This document shows positions 8,366 to 17,331 of a stretch of DNA of 64,000 nucleotides, one piece after another. Position numbers and translations under genes: made by a program. The stretch lies in the NCBI GenBank assembly GCA_020444415.1, contig JAHLLA010000001.1:186001-250000 (forward strand), read 5' to 3'. The DNA is from Bacteroidota bacterium (GTDB taxonomy: Bacteria; Bacteroidota; Bacteroidia; Bacteroidales; F082). The notes beneath the pieces were generated by a model, which saw only the letters and a program-made list of their open reading frames with translations, had not been told where the DNA came from and ran no database searches. How positions within the stretch are numbered: the stretch's first letter is position 1; each line of letters begins with the position of its first letter.

Positions 8366-9652
8366 TTATACCCAACCTCTGTCTTTACAAGCCTGCGACA
8401 CCCGGTTTACAGAAATTATATAAGCCGCATCGCGCATATTCAAATTATTAGTTTTCGCAAAATCACTTACTGAAATAAAAGCACTAGTCATTTTTAAATC
8501 CAGTTTGCTGAGCACTTCATCTTTTTCCCAGTAATAATTCATATTGCTTTGTACCTGCTCGAAATAGCTGCACGTAACCCCCCCAGCATTAGCCAGAAAA
8601 TCGGGGATGGTATAAATATCTTTTTTATCAAGCACTTTAGCTGCTTCTGGTGACGTAGGCCCGTTGGCAGCTTCTGCAATTACTTTAACCTTTTTATGGA
8701 TATCGTTCACATTATTTCCGGTGATCTGATTTTCGATGGCAGCGGGTATCAGAATATCCACCTCCTGCTTCAGCCAGTCTTCGCCAGGGATCATTTTATA
8801 ACCCATTTTTACCGCTTTTGAGATATTGATACCTCCAAAAGAATCCGTTACTGACCTGAGTTCTTCAAGATTGATGCCCTCAGGTTTGCAAACCGAATAA
8901 CTGTTCTGTTCGTCCTGCACCCATGATGATACACACTTCACTGTTCCACCCATCTGCTGGTACAATTCGATGGCGTATTGCGACACATTTCCAAATCCCT
9001 GCACACTGGCGGTAGTTTCGGAAGGATCAATACCCAATTCTTTTAGCGCTTCACGTAAGCTAATGATCACACCATAACCGGTGGCCTCTGCCCTGCCCAG
9101 CGAACCACCCATACCTACAGGTTTGCCAGTAATTACACCTGGCTGTCGTGAACCGCTGATCACCTCGTATTCATCCAGCATCCAAAGCATGTGCTGGGCA
9201 TTGGTCATCACTTCTGGTGCCGGAATATCAAGGTGTGGTCCTATATTTTTATATACCTGCCTGATCCAACCCCGGCATAACCTTTCCTGCTCAAAAGGAC
9301 TCAAATTATGCGGGTCGCAGATCACGCCTCCTTTACCACCACCCAATGGCAAATCCACCACGGCTGTTTTCCATGTCATCCACATGGCCAGCGCCCTCAC
9401 CGTATCTATTGTTTCGTGCGGATGGAAACGAATTCCACCTTTGGCCGGGCCACGTGCGTCATTGTGCATCACACGGTAACCCTGGAATATTTTTACTTTT
9501 CCATCATCCATCCTGACGGGAATACTGAAATGAAATTCCTTTTGTGGGGTGCGCAGCAAATCACGGGTGGCCTGATCCAAATCAAGCAGATCGGCAGCAC
9601 GATCAAAAAGCTTTTGTGCATCTGTAAATGCGTTGTATGAAGTGTCGCTCAT
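8366..9652 (-). CDS. gdhA: Glutamate dehydrogenase (Glu/Leu/Phe/Val dehydrogenase family)
   Basis: At 428 residues this is the length of hexameric NAD(P)-dependent glutamate dehydrogenases of the catabolic RocG/GdhA type. It interconverts glutamate with 2-oxoglutarate plus ammonium. Visible motifs are GYRVMHNDARGPAKGGIRFH (substrate site), WKTAVVDLPLGGGKGG with the expected catalytic lysine K107, PAPEVMTN, and a Rossmann segment ASVQGFGNVSQYA for the cofactor. Cofactor preference cannot be decided by eye. It is the first gene of a minus-strand run with two ATP-grasp proteins. That linkage suggests those proteins may act on or sense nitrogen/carbon status, but there is no direct evidence. The ATG at 9652 is preceded by a 228-base spacer. 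Confidence 0.93.
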   Translation of the reverse strand: MSDTSYNAFTDAQKLFDRAADLLDLDQATRDLLRTPQKEFHFSIPVRMDDGKVKIFQGYRVMHNDARGPAKGGIRFHPHETIDTVRALAMWMTWKTAVVDLPLGGGKGGVICDPHNLSPFEQERLCRGWIRQVYKNIGPHLDIPAPEVMTNAQHMLWMLDEYEVISGSRQPGVITGKPVGMGGSLGRAEATGYGVIISLREALKELGIDPSETTASVQGFGNVSQYAIELYQQMGGTVKCVSSWVQDEQNSYSVCKPEGINLEELRSVTDSFGGINISKAVKMGYKMIPGEDWLKQEVDILIPAAIENQITGNNVNDIHKKVKVIAEAANGPTSPEAAKVLDKKDIYTIPDFLANAGGVTCSYFEQVQSNMNYYWEKDEVLSKLDLKMTSAFISVSDFAKTNNLNMRDAAYIISVNRVSQACKDRGWV

Positions 9653-9880
9653 ATCTTAAAACAATTATGAATTGGTAATAATTCTATCGTCATTTCTTAT
9701 CCTTACGCTCGCTCATCATCAATCAGTAAAATTAAATAAATAAATCGGGGAATACCAAGCTCATCTACCGAAAATAACAAGCAAGAATAAGATCATAAAT
9801 TATTTTTGTTTAGTTTTTAAGCTTTTTAATTAAACATAAATGATTTTTAGTTGTTTTAAGTGTAAACAAATCTTTGATCC

Positions 9881-10933
9881 ATGAAAAAAACTACATTCAA
9901 TCACACATTTTTTCAACATGCTGTATGGTTGCTGATCTTTATAGTACTGACACAAACATCAAAAGCAAAAGAAACTATCTACCTCTCCGAGTCACCTGTT
10001 TATCAGCACAAAATCGCAGTGGTCACCAACAGGTCTGTCGTGCAATTAAACAACGATTCCATATTATTTGAATCAAAACCGGATGAGAGCGGCCATTTTA
10101 GTTATTTAACAGCATCTTATTCTAAAGACCAATGGAATTATACACGGAATAACTCAATAGAGGAATTGTTGAACCAGGATTTCGAACACGAAAACTGGCT
10201 TATATTTGTTCATGGCGACGGTAAAGACTTAAAAAGCGCTATTCAAAGGGCAAAAGAAATTCAGAAGTTGCACCTTGTGAACGTTCTTGTCTATGCATGG
10301 CCATCACGTAATCCCGATTTAGGTGCGATTAGGAATTTCAAAAATTCACTTTCCAATGTTGAAAAGGCAACTGTTCATTTCAGCCATTTCCTTCATAAAG
10401 TTGAACATACTCGGAGCAAAAAAGACAATTTATTTTCTGAAGGAAATTTATCCATGTTTTTTCACAGCCTCGGCAATTATTATCTTGAAAATTTAGTAGA
10501 AAAAAAACTACATGCAGATTTTGATCAACCATTTATCGATAACCTGATTATTAATGCTGCCGCAGTTGAGCAGGACAAACATGATAAGTGGGTTGAACAG
10601 CTCAATTTTCAAAAGCGCATCTATATCAACAGCAATGGAAAAGATATGAACCTAATTGGATTACGCGTTTTTTCGAGCATGGGTATGCAATTGGGTGAAG
10701 ACCCCGTGGCGCCCTATGCCATAAATGCAAATTATGTGAGTTTTACCGAAGCCGTTGGCGCATCTTTACCTCCAGGCCCTTCTCATTCCTATTTCTTTGC
10801 TTCTGTAACAGATGAAAGTGATCGAATTAAAACCTATTACTCTACCATTATCAATGGGTATGAAGTAAATTTTGAAGATAAGGACATGTTCACTACAAGC
10901 GCTAATTACCTTTCCTACTCAATCAAATTCTAA
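9881..10933 (+). CDS. Exported alpha/beta-hydrolase-like protein
   Basis: This 350-residue protein has an N-terminal signal peptide (hydrophobic residues about 9-25, then SKAKET). The middle resembles the alpha/beta-hydrolase fold of the DUF900 type: NWLIFVHGDGKDLKSA (HG motif), VLVYAWPSRNPDLG, and SMFFHSLGNYYLENLV, a nucleophile-elbow-like HSLGN containing the candidate catalytic Ser. The C-terminal His is probably in SHSYFF near residue 300. It is likely periplasmic or surface-associated; the substrate is unknown. A downstream lipoprotein gene starts 65 bases later, so the two may or may not be co-transcribed. Confidence 0.7.
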   Translation: MKKTTFNHTFFQHAVWLLIFIVLTQTSKAKETIYLSESPVYQHKIAVVTNRSVVQLNNDSILFESKPDESGHFSYLTASYSKDQWNYTRNNSIEELLNQDFEHENWLIFVHGDGKDLKSAIQRAKEIQKLHLVNVLVYAWPSRNPDLGAIRNFKNSLSNVEKATVHFSHFLHKVEHTRSKKDNLFSEGNLSMFFHSLGNYYLENLVEKKLHADFDQPFIDNLIINAAAVEQDKHDKWVEQLNFQKRIYINSNGKDMNLIGLRVFSSMGMQLGEDPVAPYAINANYVSFTEAVGASLPPGPSHSYFFASVTDESDRIKTYYSTIINGYEVNFEDKDMFTTSANYLSYSIKF

Positions 10934-10998
10934 AATATAATGTTTCACCCGCTACATTTTTTAAAACGATTGTTTATCTTCGCCGTCAAAACTTTGTA

Positions 10999-11748
10999 AT
11001 GATGAAACAGAAAATTATAATATTATTGAGCCTTATCTTATTAACTAGTTTAGTAGCCTGTAATTCGACTACTGAAAAAAAGAATTTCCGTTTGATAAAC
11101 CCAAATCTTAAAGAGGTGGTGGTGAAAGAGGTTATTCAGACATCTAATTATACCTATTTAAAATTAGATGAAGATGGTGAAGATTATTGGGGGGCTATTC
11201 CACGTAGCGAAGACATAAAAACCGGAAGCACCTATTATTTCGATAGCTTTATGGAAATGAAAGATTTCCCCAGCAAGGAACTTGACAGGACTTTCGATCA
11301 CATTCTTTTTATCCAGGAAGTACGTCCTGAGCCATTTGCAGCAGGACAACCAGCTGCAGAGCAGCATGCTGAAGAAAAAATGGGAAGCCCGAAATCCGGC
11401 AACCAGGAAATTGAACCTATGGAGGCAGTTGAAGGAGGTGTTACGCTTGCCACATTGTTGTCAGACCCATCTAGCTATAATGGTAAAAAGGTGAAAGTAC
11501 GTGGTGTGGTTGTAAAATATACCGAAGCGGTGATGAACAAAAACTGGGTACATATTCAGGATGGTACTGAAGCCGGTGGCAAATACGACCTGACCATTAC
11601 CACTGTAGCCGAATGCCAAATTGGTGACCTGGTAACCTTTGAAGGTACCATCGTACTGGATAAAGATTTTGGTTATGGCTATGCTTATGATGTACTGATG
11701 GAAGATGCTATGCTTCTGAACAATGAAAAAGCCAGTTCGCTGCAATAA
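10999..11748 (+). CDS. Lipoprotein with C-terminal OB-fold-like domain
   Basis: This 249-residue protein starts with a lipoprotein signal peptide ending in LLTSLVACNS, where the Cys at about residue 21 is the lipidation site. The middle is low-complexity and acidic (AAGQPAAEQHAEEK). The C-terminal about 100 residues (VTLATLLSDPSSYNGKKVKV, then WVHIQDGT and GDLVTFEGTI) have the look of the OB-fold nucleic-acid-binding-like domains found in bacterial exported proteins, in which DPxxYxGKxVxVRG is characteristic. Predicted to be membrane-anchored on the periplasmic side or outer membrane; function unknown. Confidence 0.75.
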   Translation: MMKQKIIILLSLILLTSLVACNSTTEKKNFRLINPNLKEVVVKEVIQTSNYTYLKLDEDGEDYWGAIPRSEDIKTGSTYYFDSFMEMKDFPSKELDRTFDHILFIQEVRPEPFAAGQPAAEQHAEEKMGSPKSGNQEIEPMEAVEGGVTLATLLSDPSSYNGKKVKVRGVVVKYTEAVMNKNWVHIQDGTEAGGKYDLTITTVAECQIGDLVTFEGTIVLDKDFGYGYAYDVLMEDAMLLNNEKASSLQ

Positions 11749-11881
11749 TTAATTTTCTGATTACCCTATTTTTATTTGTCTATTTCAGCTATTTCTAAAT
11801 TAGAAATGGCGAAACCTGACATATATTTTTTGGTTAAATTTGATCGCTTTTTACATATGAATTTGAAATCAAATAACCACC

Positions 11882-13993
11882 ATGAAAAATCTCATCCCCA
11901 TTATTGTAATACTGACCATGCTGTTCTCGGCCTGTGATCAAAACAAAGAGAAAGAAATGACAGACAATATTTTATTAACCGAATGGAATACACCCTTTGG
12001 TGTGCCCCCTTTCGAACAAATTAAAAATAGCAATTACCTGCCTGCTTATAAAGAAGCAATAAAAATCCATAACCAGGAAATAGAAGCAATCGTCAAGTCA
12101 GAAGAAGCACCTAACTTTGAAAATACCATTGCCGCTCTTGACGGAAGTGGCGAAATACTAACCAGAGTAGATAACGTATTCGGGAATGTGAATGAAGCAC
12201 ACACCAATCCTGAATTACAACAAATAGCAAAAGATGTGGCTCCGTTATTATCGGCCCACGAAGATGACATCTGGCTCAATGAGAAGCTTTTTGCACGTGT
12301 AAAAACGATCAGTGACAAGAAAGAAACACTGGGACTGACCACCGAGCAGAAAATGCTGCTGAAAAAAACCTACGATAATTTTGTAAGAGGCGGCGCTAAC
12401 CTACCTGCCGATCAAAAAGATGCGTTTCGTGATATTAATTCACGCCTTTCGTTGCTTTCCATACAATTTGGGGAGAATTTACTGGCCGAAACCAATAACT
12501 TTATGCTGGTTATTGAAGACGAGAATGACTTATCGGGTCTTCCTGCTTCAGTAATCGCTGCCGCCGCAGAAACTGCCAAATCAAACGATATGGAAGGAAA
12601 ATGGGTTTTCACACTGCACAAACCCAGCCTGATCCCATTCATCACCTATGCCGACAACCGTGAAAACCGCGAATATCTTTTCAAAGGATATATTGAACGA
12701 GGCAACAATGACAATGAATATGATAACAAAGCCATCGTGGATGAAATGGTTAATTTAAGACTTCAGCGTGCCAATATGCTGGGATTTAATACCCATGCCG
12801 ATTATGTGCTGGATAACAATATGGCCAAAACACCGGATAAGGTATATGAACTTATTGGCAGTCTGATGGATGCCGGATTACCCGTTGCCAAAGCAGAAGC
12901 TGCTGAATTACAAGCATTAATTGATCAGGAGGGTGGAAATTTTAAGCTTGAACCCTGGGATTGGTGGTATTATGCTGAAAAACTGAAAAAGGAAAAATAT
13001 GCTTTTGATGATGGTGCTTTACGTCCCTATTTTGTGCTTGATAATGTAAAAAAGGGCATGTTCACCGTTGCAGAGAAATTATATGGTTTACAGTTTGATG
13101 CAAGAACCGATCTACCTGTTTACCATCCTGAAGTGGTTACTTATGAAGTGAAAGAAGCAGACGGAAGCACGGTAGGTATTTTATACATGGATTTTTATCC
13201 CCGCGAAAGTAAACGGGGTGGTGCCTGGATGACCAGTTTCCGTAAACAATATGTGAAAGATGGAGATAACGTTATACCGGTAATCCAGATGGTTTGTAAT
13301 TTTACCAAGCCAACAGCAGATGAACCCTCTTTGTTAAGCATTGATGAGGTTTCCACCATGTTTCACGAATTTGGTCATGCATTGCATGGCTTATTGAGCA
13401 ATTGCAATTATGTGAGCATCTCGGGGACTTCGGTTCCACGCGATTTTGTGGAGTTACCTTCTCAAATTATGGAAAACTGGGCTACCCATCCTGAAGTGAT
13501 GAAAATGTATGCTACCCATTATGAAACTGGTGAAACCATTCCTGAAGCACTCATTCAGAAAATGAACGATGCAGATAAATTTAACCAGGGTTTCATTACT
13601 GTAGAATTTATGTCGGCGGCATTGCTGGATATGGATTGGCACACGATTACTGAAGAAAAGCAATACGATGTGATGGCTTTTGAAAATGCCGCGCTAGAAA
13701 ATATGCAGATGATACCGGAAATTGTAGTCCGTTACCGCAGTCCTTATTTTGCACATATCTTTTCAGGTGGCTATTCGGCAGGTTATTACAGCTATGCCTG
13801 GGCCGAAGTACTGGATGCTGATGCTTTTGAAGCTTTTAAAGAAAACGGCTTATTTGACAAGGAAACTGCCACAGCGTTCCGCGAAAATGTATTGTCAAAA
13901 GGTGGTTCTGATGATCCTATGAAATTGTATGTGCAATTCCGCGGGCAGGAGCCTGACCCGGATGCCATGCTAAGACGCAAAGGATTGAAGTAG
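11882..13993 (+). CDS. dcp: M3 family metallopeptidase (peptidyl-dipeptidase Dcp-like), lipoprotein
   Basis: This 703-residue zinc peptidase of the thimet oligopeptidase family cleaves dipeptides or short oligopeptides from peptide substrates. The zinc-binding HEFGH motif (H495-E496-F497-G498-H499) is intact, followed by ALHGLLSNC and the family segments FVELPSQIMENW and YSAGYYSYAWAEVLDAD. Length is typical for Dcp. The N-terminus is a lipoprotein signal (TMLFSACDQNKEKE, Cys about 18), so the enzyme is exported and anchored, as often in Bacteroidota. It is a monocistronic-looking gene, flanked upstream by a 133-base spacer and downstream by a hairpin shared with a convergent gene. Confidence 0.92.
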   Translation: MKNLIPIIVILTMLFSACDQNKEKEMTDNILLTEWNTPFGVPPFEQIKNSNYLPAYKEAIKIHNQEIEAIVKSEEAPNFENTIAALDGSGEILTRVDNVFGNVNEAHTNPELQQIAKDVAPLLSAHEDDIWLNEKLFARVKTISDKKETLGLTTEQKMLLKKTYDNFVRGGANLPADQKDAFRDINSRLSLLSIQFGENLLAETNNFMLVIEDENDLSGLPASVIAAAAETAKSNDMEGKWVFTLHKPSLIPFITYADNRENREYLFKGYIERGNNDNEYDNKAIVDEMVNLRLQRANMLGFNTHADYVLDNNMAKTPDKVYELIGSLMDAGLPVAKAEAAELQALIDQEGGNFKLEPWDWWYYAEKLKKEKYAFDDGALRPYFVLDNVKKGMFTVAEKLYGLQFDARTDLPVYHPEVVTYEVKEADGSTVGILYMDFYPRESKRGGAWMTSFRKQYVKDGDNVIPVIQMVCNFTKPTADEPSLLSIDEVSTMFHEFGHALHGLLSNCNYVSISGTSVPRDFVELPSQIMENWATHPEVMKMYATHYETGETIPEALIQKMNDADKFNQGFITVEFMSAALLDMDWHTITEEKQYDVMAFENAALENMQMIPEIVVRYRSPYFAHIFSGGYSAGYYSYAWAEVLDADAFEAFKENGLFDKETATAFRENVLSKGGSDDPMKLYVQFRGQEPDPDAMLRRKGLK

Positions 13994-14043
13994 TTTTAAA
14001 AGTTGAAAGCTGATTTAAAGGATTTGAAATCCTAAACTCTTGA

Positions 14044-14088
14044 CTTCCAGATTATGCCATAGGCACTCCTTCGGAGCAAATCTGGAAG
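14044..14088. terminator. Inverted repeat between convergent genes
   Basis: A perfect 10-bp inverted repeat CTTCCAGATT (14044-14053) / AATCTGGAAG (14079-14088) encloses a second small hairpin CTCC-TTC-GGAG. It lies between the convergent stops at 13993 and 14107, where a bidirectional terminator would be expected. No clear T-run follows on either strand, so it could equally be a small dispersed repeat. Confidence 0.4.
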
Positions 14089-14106
14089 AGCTTGTTAGAA
14101 TAAAAT

Positions 14107-14697
14107 TTACCGGGCTTTCCGCATCCAACGCGGGGAACCGCTTTTTGTAGCACCGGATATATAAGAAGCGTTTTCGAGATTCACTGAACGGACATCTTCT
14201 ATCGAATAAAATGCTTTCGGGTTGTAATTGTTGACGATGGAGATCACTTCCTTAGCTACCTGCCGCTTGGTAACCAGGAAAATCACATGCACCGGCCCGT
14301 CTTTGCCTTCTGCATCCACTGCTGTTACACCAAACCCTTTCTCACGAAGGGTTCCAATCAACTCACTGGCGTTTCTACCTGTCACAATGCGGATCATTTG
14401 CATGCCCATCGCCAGCTTTTCTTCAACTTTCAGACCCACATAATTTCCAACAGCAAATCCCGCAGCATATGCAAAGTAAGTAGTCACGTTATCAAGGTTA
14501 TCCATAATCCTGGTTATCGCTATCAACCAAATCAGTATTTCGAAAAAACCTAAAATGGGCGCTATTACCTTGTTACCGCGTGAAATGAACACAATTCGCA
14601 GGGTATCCAGGGTTACATCCACTATTCTTGACAGAAATATCAATAGCGGTAAGAGGCCATATATAAACCAGTTTGAATCTAAAAATGCAACTTCCAT
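14107..14697 (-). CDS. UPF0316-family membrane protein (DUF2179/DUF5698)
   Basis: This 196-residue protein has three hydrophobic segments in its first 90 residues (about 10-30, 43-63, 70-88), containing the family signature RIVDVTLDTLRIVFISRGNK. A cytosolic C-terminal domain (about 95-175) has MGMQMIRIVTGRNASELIGT and VHVIFLVTKRQ. This is the architecture of UPF0316 proteins. The C-terminal DUF2179-type domain is known from other small membrane proteins, but no reaction is established. It is convergent with the peptidase gene and separated from hydE by 317 bases. Confidence 0.8.
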   Translation of the reverse strand: MEVAFLDSNWFIYGLLPLLIFLSRIVDVTLDTLRIVFISRGNKVIAPILGFFEILIWLIAITRIMDNLDNVTTYFAYAAGFAVGNYVGLKVEEKLAMGMQMIRIVTGRNASELIGTLREKGFGVTAVDAEGKDGPVHVIFLVTKRQVAKEVISIVNNYNPKAFYSIEDVRSVNLENASYISGATKSGSPRWMRKAR

Positions 14698-15014
14698 AAT
14701 TCAATTTTGTTTGGGAGTGCAAAAGTGAGGGTTTTCTGTTTACTATGCGTATTTTAATTTGAGTTTTTTCAGAAAATTTAATGCCTGAAGAAATGTGTTA
14801 TTTTAATTGTAACTAAGTCAAGAGATGAAATATAATTCCCTTGAAAGCGTCAATTGAAACTATATCACCTTTGCAATATTGCGCAACAACTTTTTATGAA
14901 TTGGATATTCTGACATCATAGAAATTGTCATACTATTATGCTAAGCAGAGAAGCGCGAAAAATCGCAACGGAACTTGCTGAGCATATTTAAATACCGAGA
15001 AGGGTTTATCAGCA
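14698..15014. other. 317-base intergenic region, nothing recognised
   Basis: AT-rich spacer between the 3' end of hydE and the start of the UPF0316 gene. It probably holds the promoter of the latter (CAAAAGTG at 14719-14726 is near the TAnnTTTG consensus on the minus strand). I see no RNA gene, coding sequence or clear terminator for the hydrogenase cluster. Confidence 0.4.
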
Positions 15015-16097
15015 CTAAACTTTTGAAAATATGAAATGCTTTGAGTCACCCCACGCATCATAAACCACCTCACAACCTGCCCTTTTAGCAAGCAGTTCAA
15101 GATTTTTTTTACTGTCTTCAGCTTCTTCATTGATACCGGGTTTGTTACAGTATAAAGCGTATTTGTTGCGATAGATACCCGGCGTAATATTGGGCATCAC
15201 AATGTTGGCACCTGCGCTAAGTGCCTGTTCACGCCCCTCATCTGCCAAGGCTTGTAAAGCTGTTGTTGATGCAATATTGATGTCTTTCATGATGATTCGC
15301 AGCAGGGCAATCATTTTAAGGGTCAGCGTCAGACGTTCCTGCACTGGTTTCAACATCGAATTATATTTGGAAAGCGGTGTTTGTTCATGCTCCACATAAG
15401 GTCCCATGCCGCACATATCAATATCAAAATCACGCATAAAAAGTAAGTCATCAGCAAGATCTTCGATGGTTTGAAAAGGCAAACCGATCATGACACCTGT
15501 TCCTGTTTGATAGCCACAGTTTTTCAGACTTGTGAGCGCAGTTAATCTTCTGTCGTAATCGTGCAAGAGGTTATTTGGATGGATCCGGTTATAAAGTTCA
15601 CGATTAGATGCTTCGATGCGTAGCAGGTAACGGTGTGCACCGGCCGCTTTCCATCGTAAATATGTTTCTTCGGTTTGTTCTCCGCACGACAGGGTAATGC
15701 CCAATTTACCGTCGCTCATTTCTTTGGCTTTCCTGAGGTAGCTTTCCACCTTTTCAATAAAAGCCAGGCTGCTTAGCTCGCCCGACTGAATTACAACTGA
15801 ACCAAGCTTGTTCTGAATGGCAAATTGAAAAGCTGTTTCCACATCAGCATCAGATAAGGAATACCGCTCGACTGATTTGTTTTCACGACGGATACCACAG
15901 TACAGGCAATTTTTAGCACACATATTCGAAAGTTCAATCAATCCACGTAAATGCACTCTGTTGCCAATATATGTTGCTTTAATCTCTGCTGCTTTTTGAA
16001 AGATCAAAGCAGCATCTTCGGGTCCGGCATTTAACAAAACAACCAAATCTTCTTTAGAAAGTTCCTGCTTCGCCAGTATGTTTTTAACCGTGTCCAC
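15015..16097 (-). CDS. hydE: [FeFe] hydrogenase H-cluster radical SAM maturase HydE
   Basis: This 360-residue radical SAM enzyme is one of three proteins that build the 2Fe subcluster of the H-cluster. The [4Fe-4S]-binding motif is C60-x3-C64-x2-C67 in SNMCAKNCLYCGIR. Other family segments are IQSGELSS, LRIEASNRELYNRIHP and TGVMIGLPFQT. The start is GTG at 16097, whose G is shared with the TAG stop of hydF (TAGTG), so translation is likely coupled. It is the last gene of the hydrogenase cluster (hydC-B-A ... G-F-E). Length and motifs are typical. Confidence 0.95.
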   Translation of the reverse strand: MDTVKNILAKQELSKEDLVVLLNAGPEDAALIFQKAAEIKATYIGNRVHLRGLIELSNMCAKNCLYCGIRRENKSVERYSLSDADVETAFQFAIQNKLGSVVIQSGELSSLAFIEKVESYLRKAKEMSDGKLGITLSCGEQTEETYLRWKAAGAHRYLLRIEASNRELYNRIHPNNLLHDYDRRLTALTSLKNCGYQTGTGVMIGLPFQTIEDLADDLLFMRDFDIDMCGMGPYVEHEQTPLSKYNSMLKPVQERLTLTLKMIALLRIIMKDINIASTTALQALADEGREQALSAGANIVMPNITPGIYRNKYALYCNKPGINEEAEDSKKNLELLAKRAGCEVVYDAWGDSKHFIFSKV

Positions 16098-17311
16098 TAT
16101 ACAGCTATTTCCTGCTTTAAAAAAGGTGCTACCGCCCTTTTAAAAATCCCATTCATAAAAGCAATGGCCATCCCGTAATTGGTAACCGGAATTCCTGCCT
16201 CAATCGCAGGCAACAACCTGTTTTTTACCTGTTTTTGCGTAGCCACACATCCACCGCACTGAACCACCAGCGCATAATCATTCAAATTTCCGGGAATATT
16301 ATCCAGACCCGCAACAATTTCAAATTCAATCTGTTTTTTTGTGAATTTTTTGATCCAATCCGGTAGCTTAAATCTGCCAATGTCTTCGCAGCTTATATGG
16401 TGAGTGCACGATTCAAGGATTAGCACCTTATCACCATCTATTAGATTGGCCAATGCAGGTGTGCCTTCCAGGTATTTTTCAAAGTTTGCCCTATTCTTGG
16501 CAAAAACAATGCTGAATCCGGTAAGCGGAATATCATCCGGAATGATGGATGCAACAAATTTAAATACCTGGCTATCCGTAACTACCAATGCCGGACGAAT
16601 GCCCATTTCCATAAAATCTTCCAGCTCTGTTTCTTTAATGGTGATGCAAATGCCATCATGATCGAGCACGTCACGAATGGCCATTTGCTGGGGAAGAATC
16701 ATCCTTCCTTCTGGTGCTTCAGAGTCGATGGGGGTAATGAGCAGCACAATGTCTTTAGGACTAATCAGTCCTTCAAACAGCGATGGCTTTATATAAGCCA
16801 TTTCAGGAATACTGCTTTTTAGTTCTTCAATAATGGTTTCCAGTTCCCGGTTATTGATGGCGCTGTAATCAATGACTTTTTTACCAGTGATGGCTTTTAT
16901 CCTGCTCGCTTTCCTAATATTGACACGCTTGATGTCGCTTTTATTATGAACGATCAGAAACGGCACCTCATATTTTTTAAATGCTTCGATCAATTCAATT
17001 TCAAAGCTGTCAAATATATTTTCCGCTATTAAAAGGATGGCACAATCAATGGTTTTGATCACGTTCATTGTTTTTTCAACCCGTTTTTTTCCCAGCTCTC
17101 CGGCATCATCAATTCCTGCCGTATCAATAATAATAGCCGGTCCGATGCCAAATATCTCAACAGATTTTCTCACCGGGTCGGTGGTGGTACCTGGATGATC
17201 AGAAACAATAGCTACCTCTTGTCCAGTAATGCGGTTGATAAAAGAACTTTTTCCATTGTTCCGCCTGCCGAAGATACCAATATGCGGTTTGAGGTCTTTC
17301 CCTTTAGCCAT
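16097..17311 (-). CDS. hydF: [FeFe] hydrogenase maturation GTPase HydF
   Basis: This 404-residue scaffold GTPase receives the 2Fe precursor and delivers it to apo-HydA. The N-terminal G domain shows P-loop GRRNNGKS (residues 15-22), GTTTDP, DTAGID and NKSD. The C-terminal cluster-binding domain has C302-x-H304 and C352-x2-C355, the CxH...CxxC pattern of HydF. It lies 20 bases downstream of hydG and overlaps hydE by one base. Confidence 0.95.
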   Translation of the reverse strand: MAKGKDLKPHIGIFGRRNNGKSSFINRITGQEVAIVSDHPGTTTDPVRKSVEIFGIGPAIIIDTAGIDDAGELGKKRVEKTMNVIKTIDCAILLIAENIFDSFEIELIEAFKKYEVPFLIVHNKSDIKRVNIRKASRIKAITGKKVIDYSAINNRELETIIEELKSSIPEMAYIKPSLFEGLISPKDIVLLITPIDSEAPEGRMILPQQMAIRDVLDHDGICITIKETELEDFMEMGIRPALVVTDSQVFKFVASIIPDDIPLTGFSIVFAKNRANFEKYLEGTPALANLIDGDKVLILESCTHHISCEDIGRFKLPDWIKKFTKKQIEFEIVAGLDNIPGNLNDYALVVQCGGCVATQKQVKNRLLPAIEAGIPVTNYGMAIAFMNGIFKRAVAPFLKQEIAV

Positions 17312-17331
17312 TTTTTACCATTTACAATTTG

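Noticed and set aside
9081-9640. Two plus-strand open frames of 110-132 codons
   Set aside because: Antisense to glutamate dehydrogenase; they arise from its codon composition and lack motifs.
14936-15130. Minus-strand 64-codon open frame at the end of hydE
   Set aside because: Overlaps hydE in another frame and shows no independent features.
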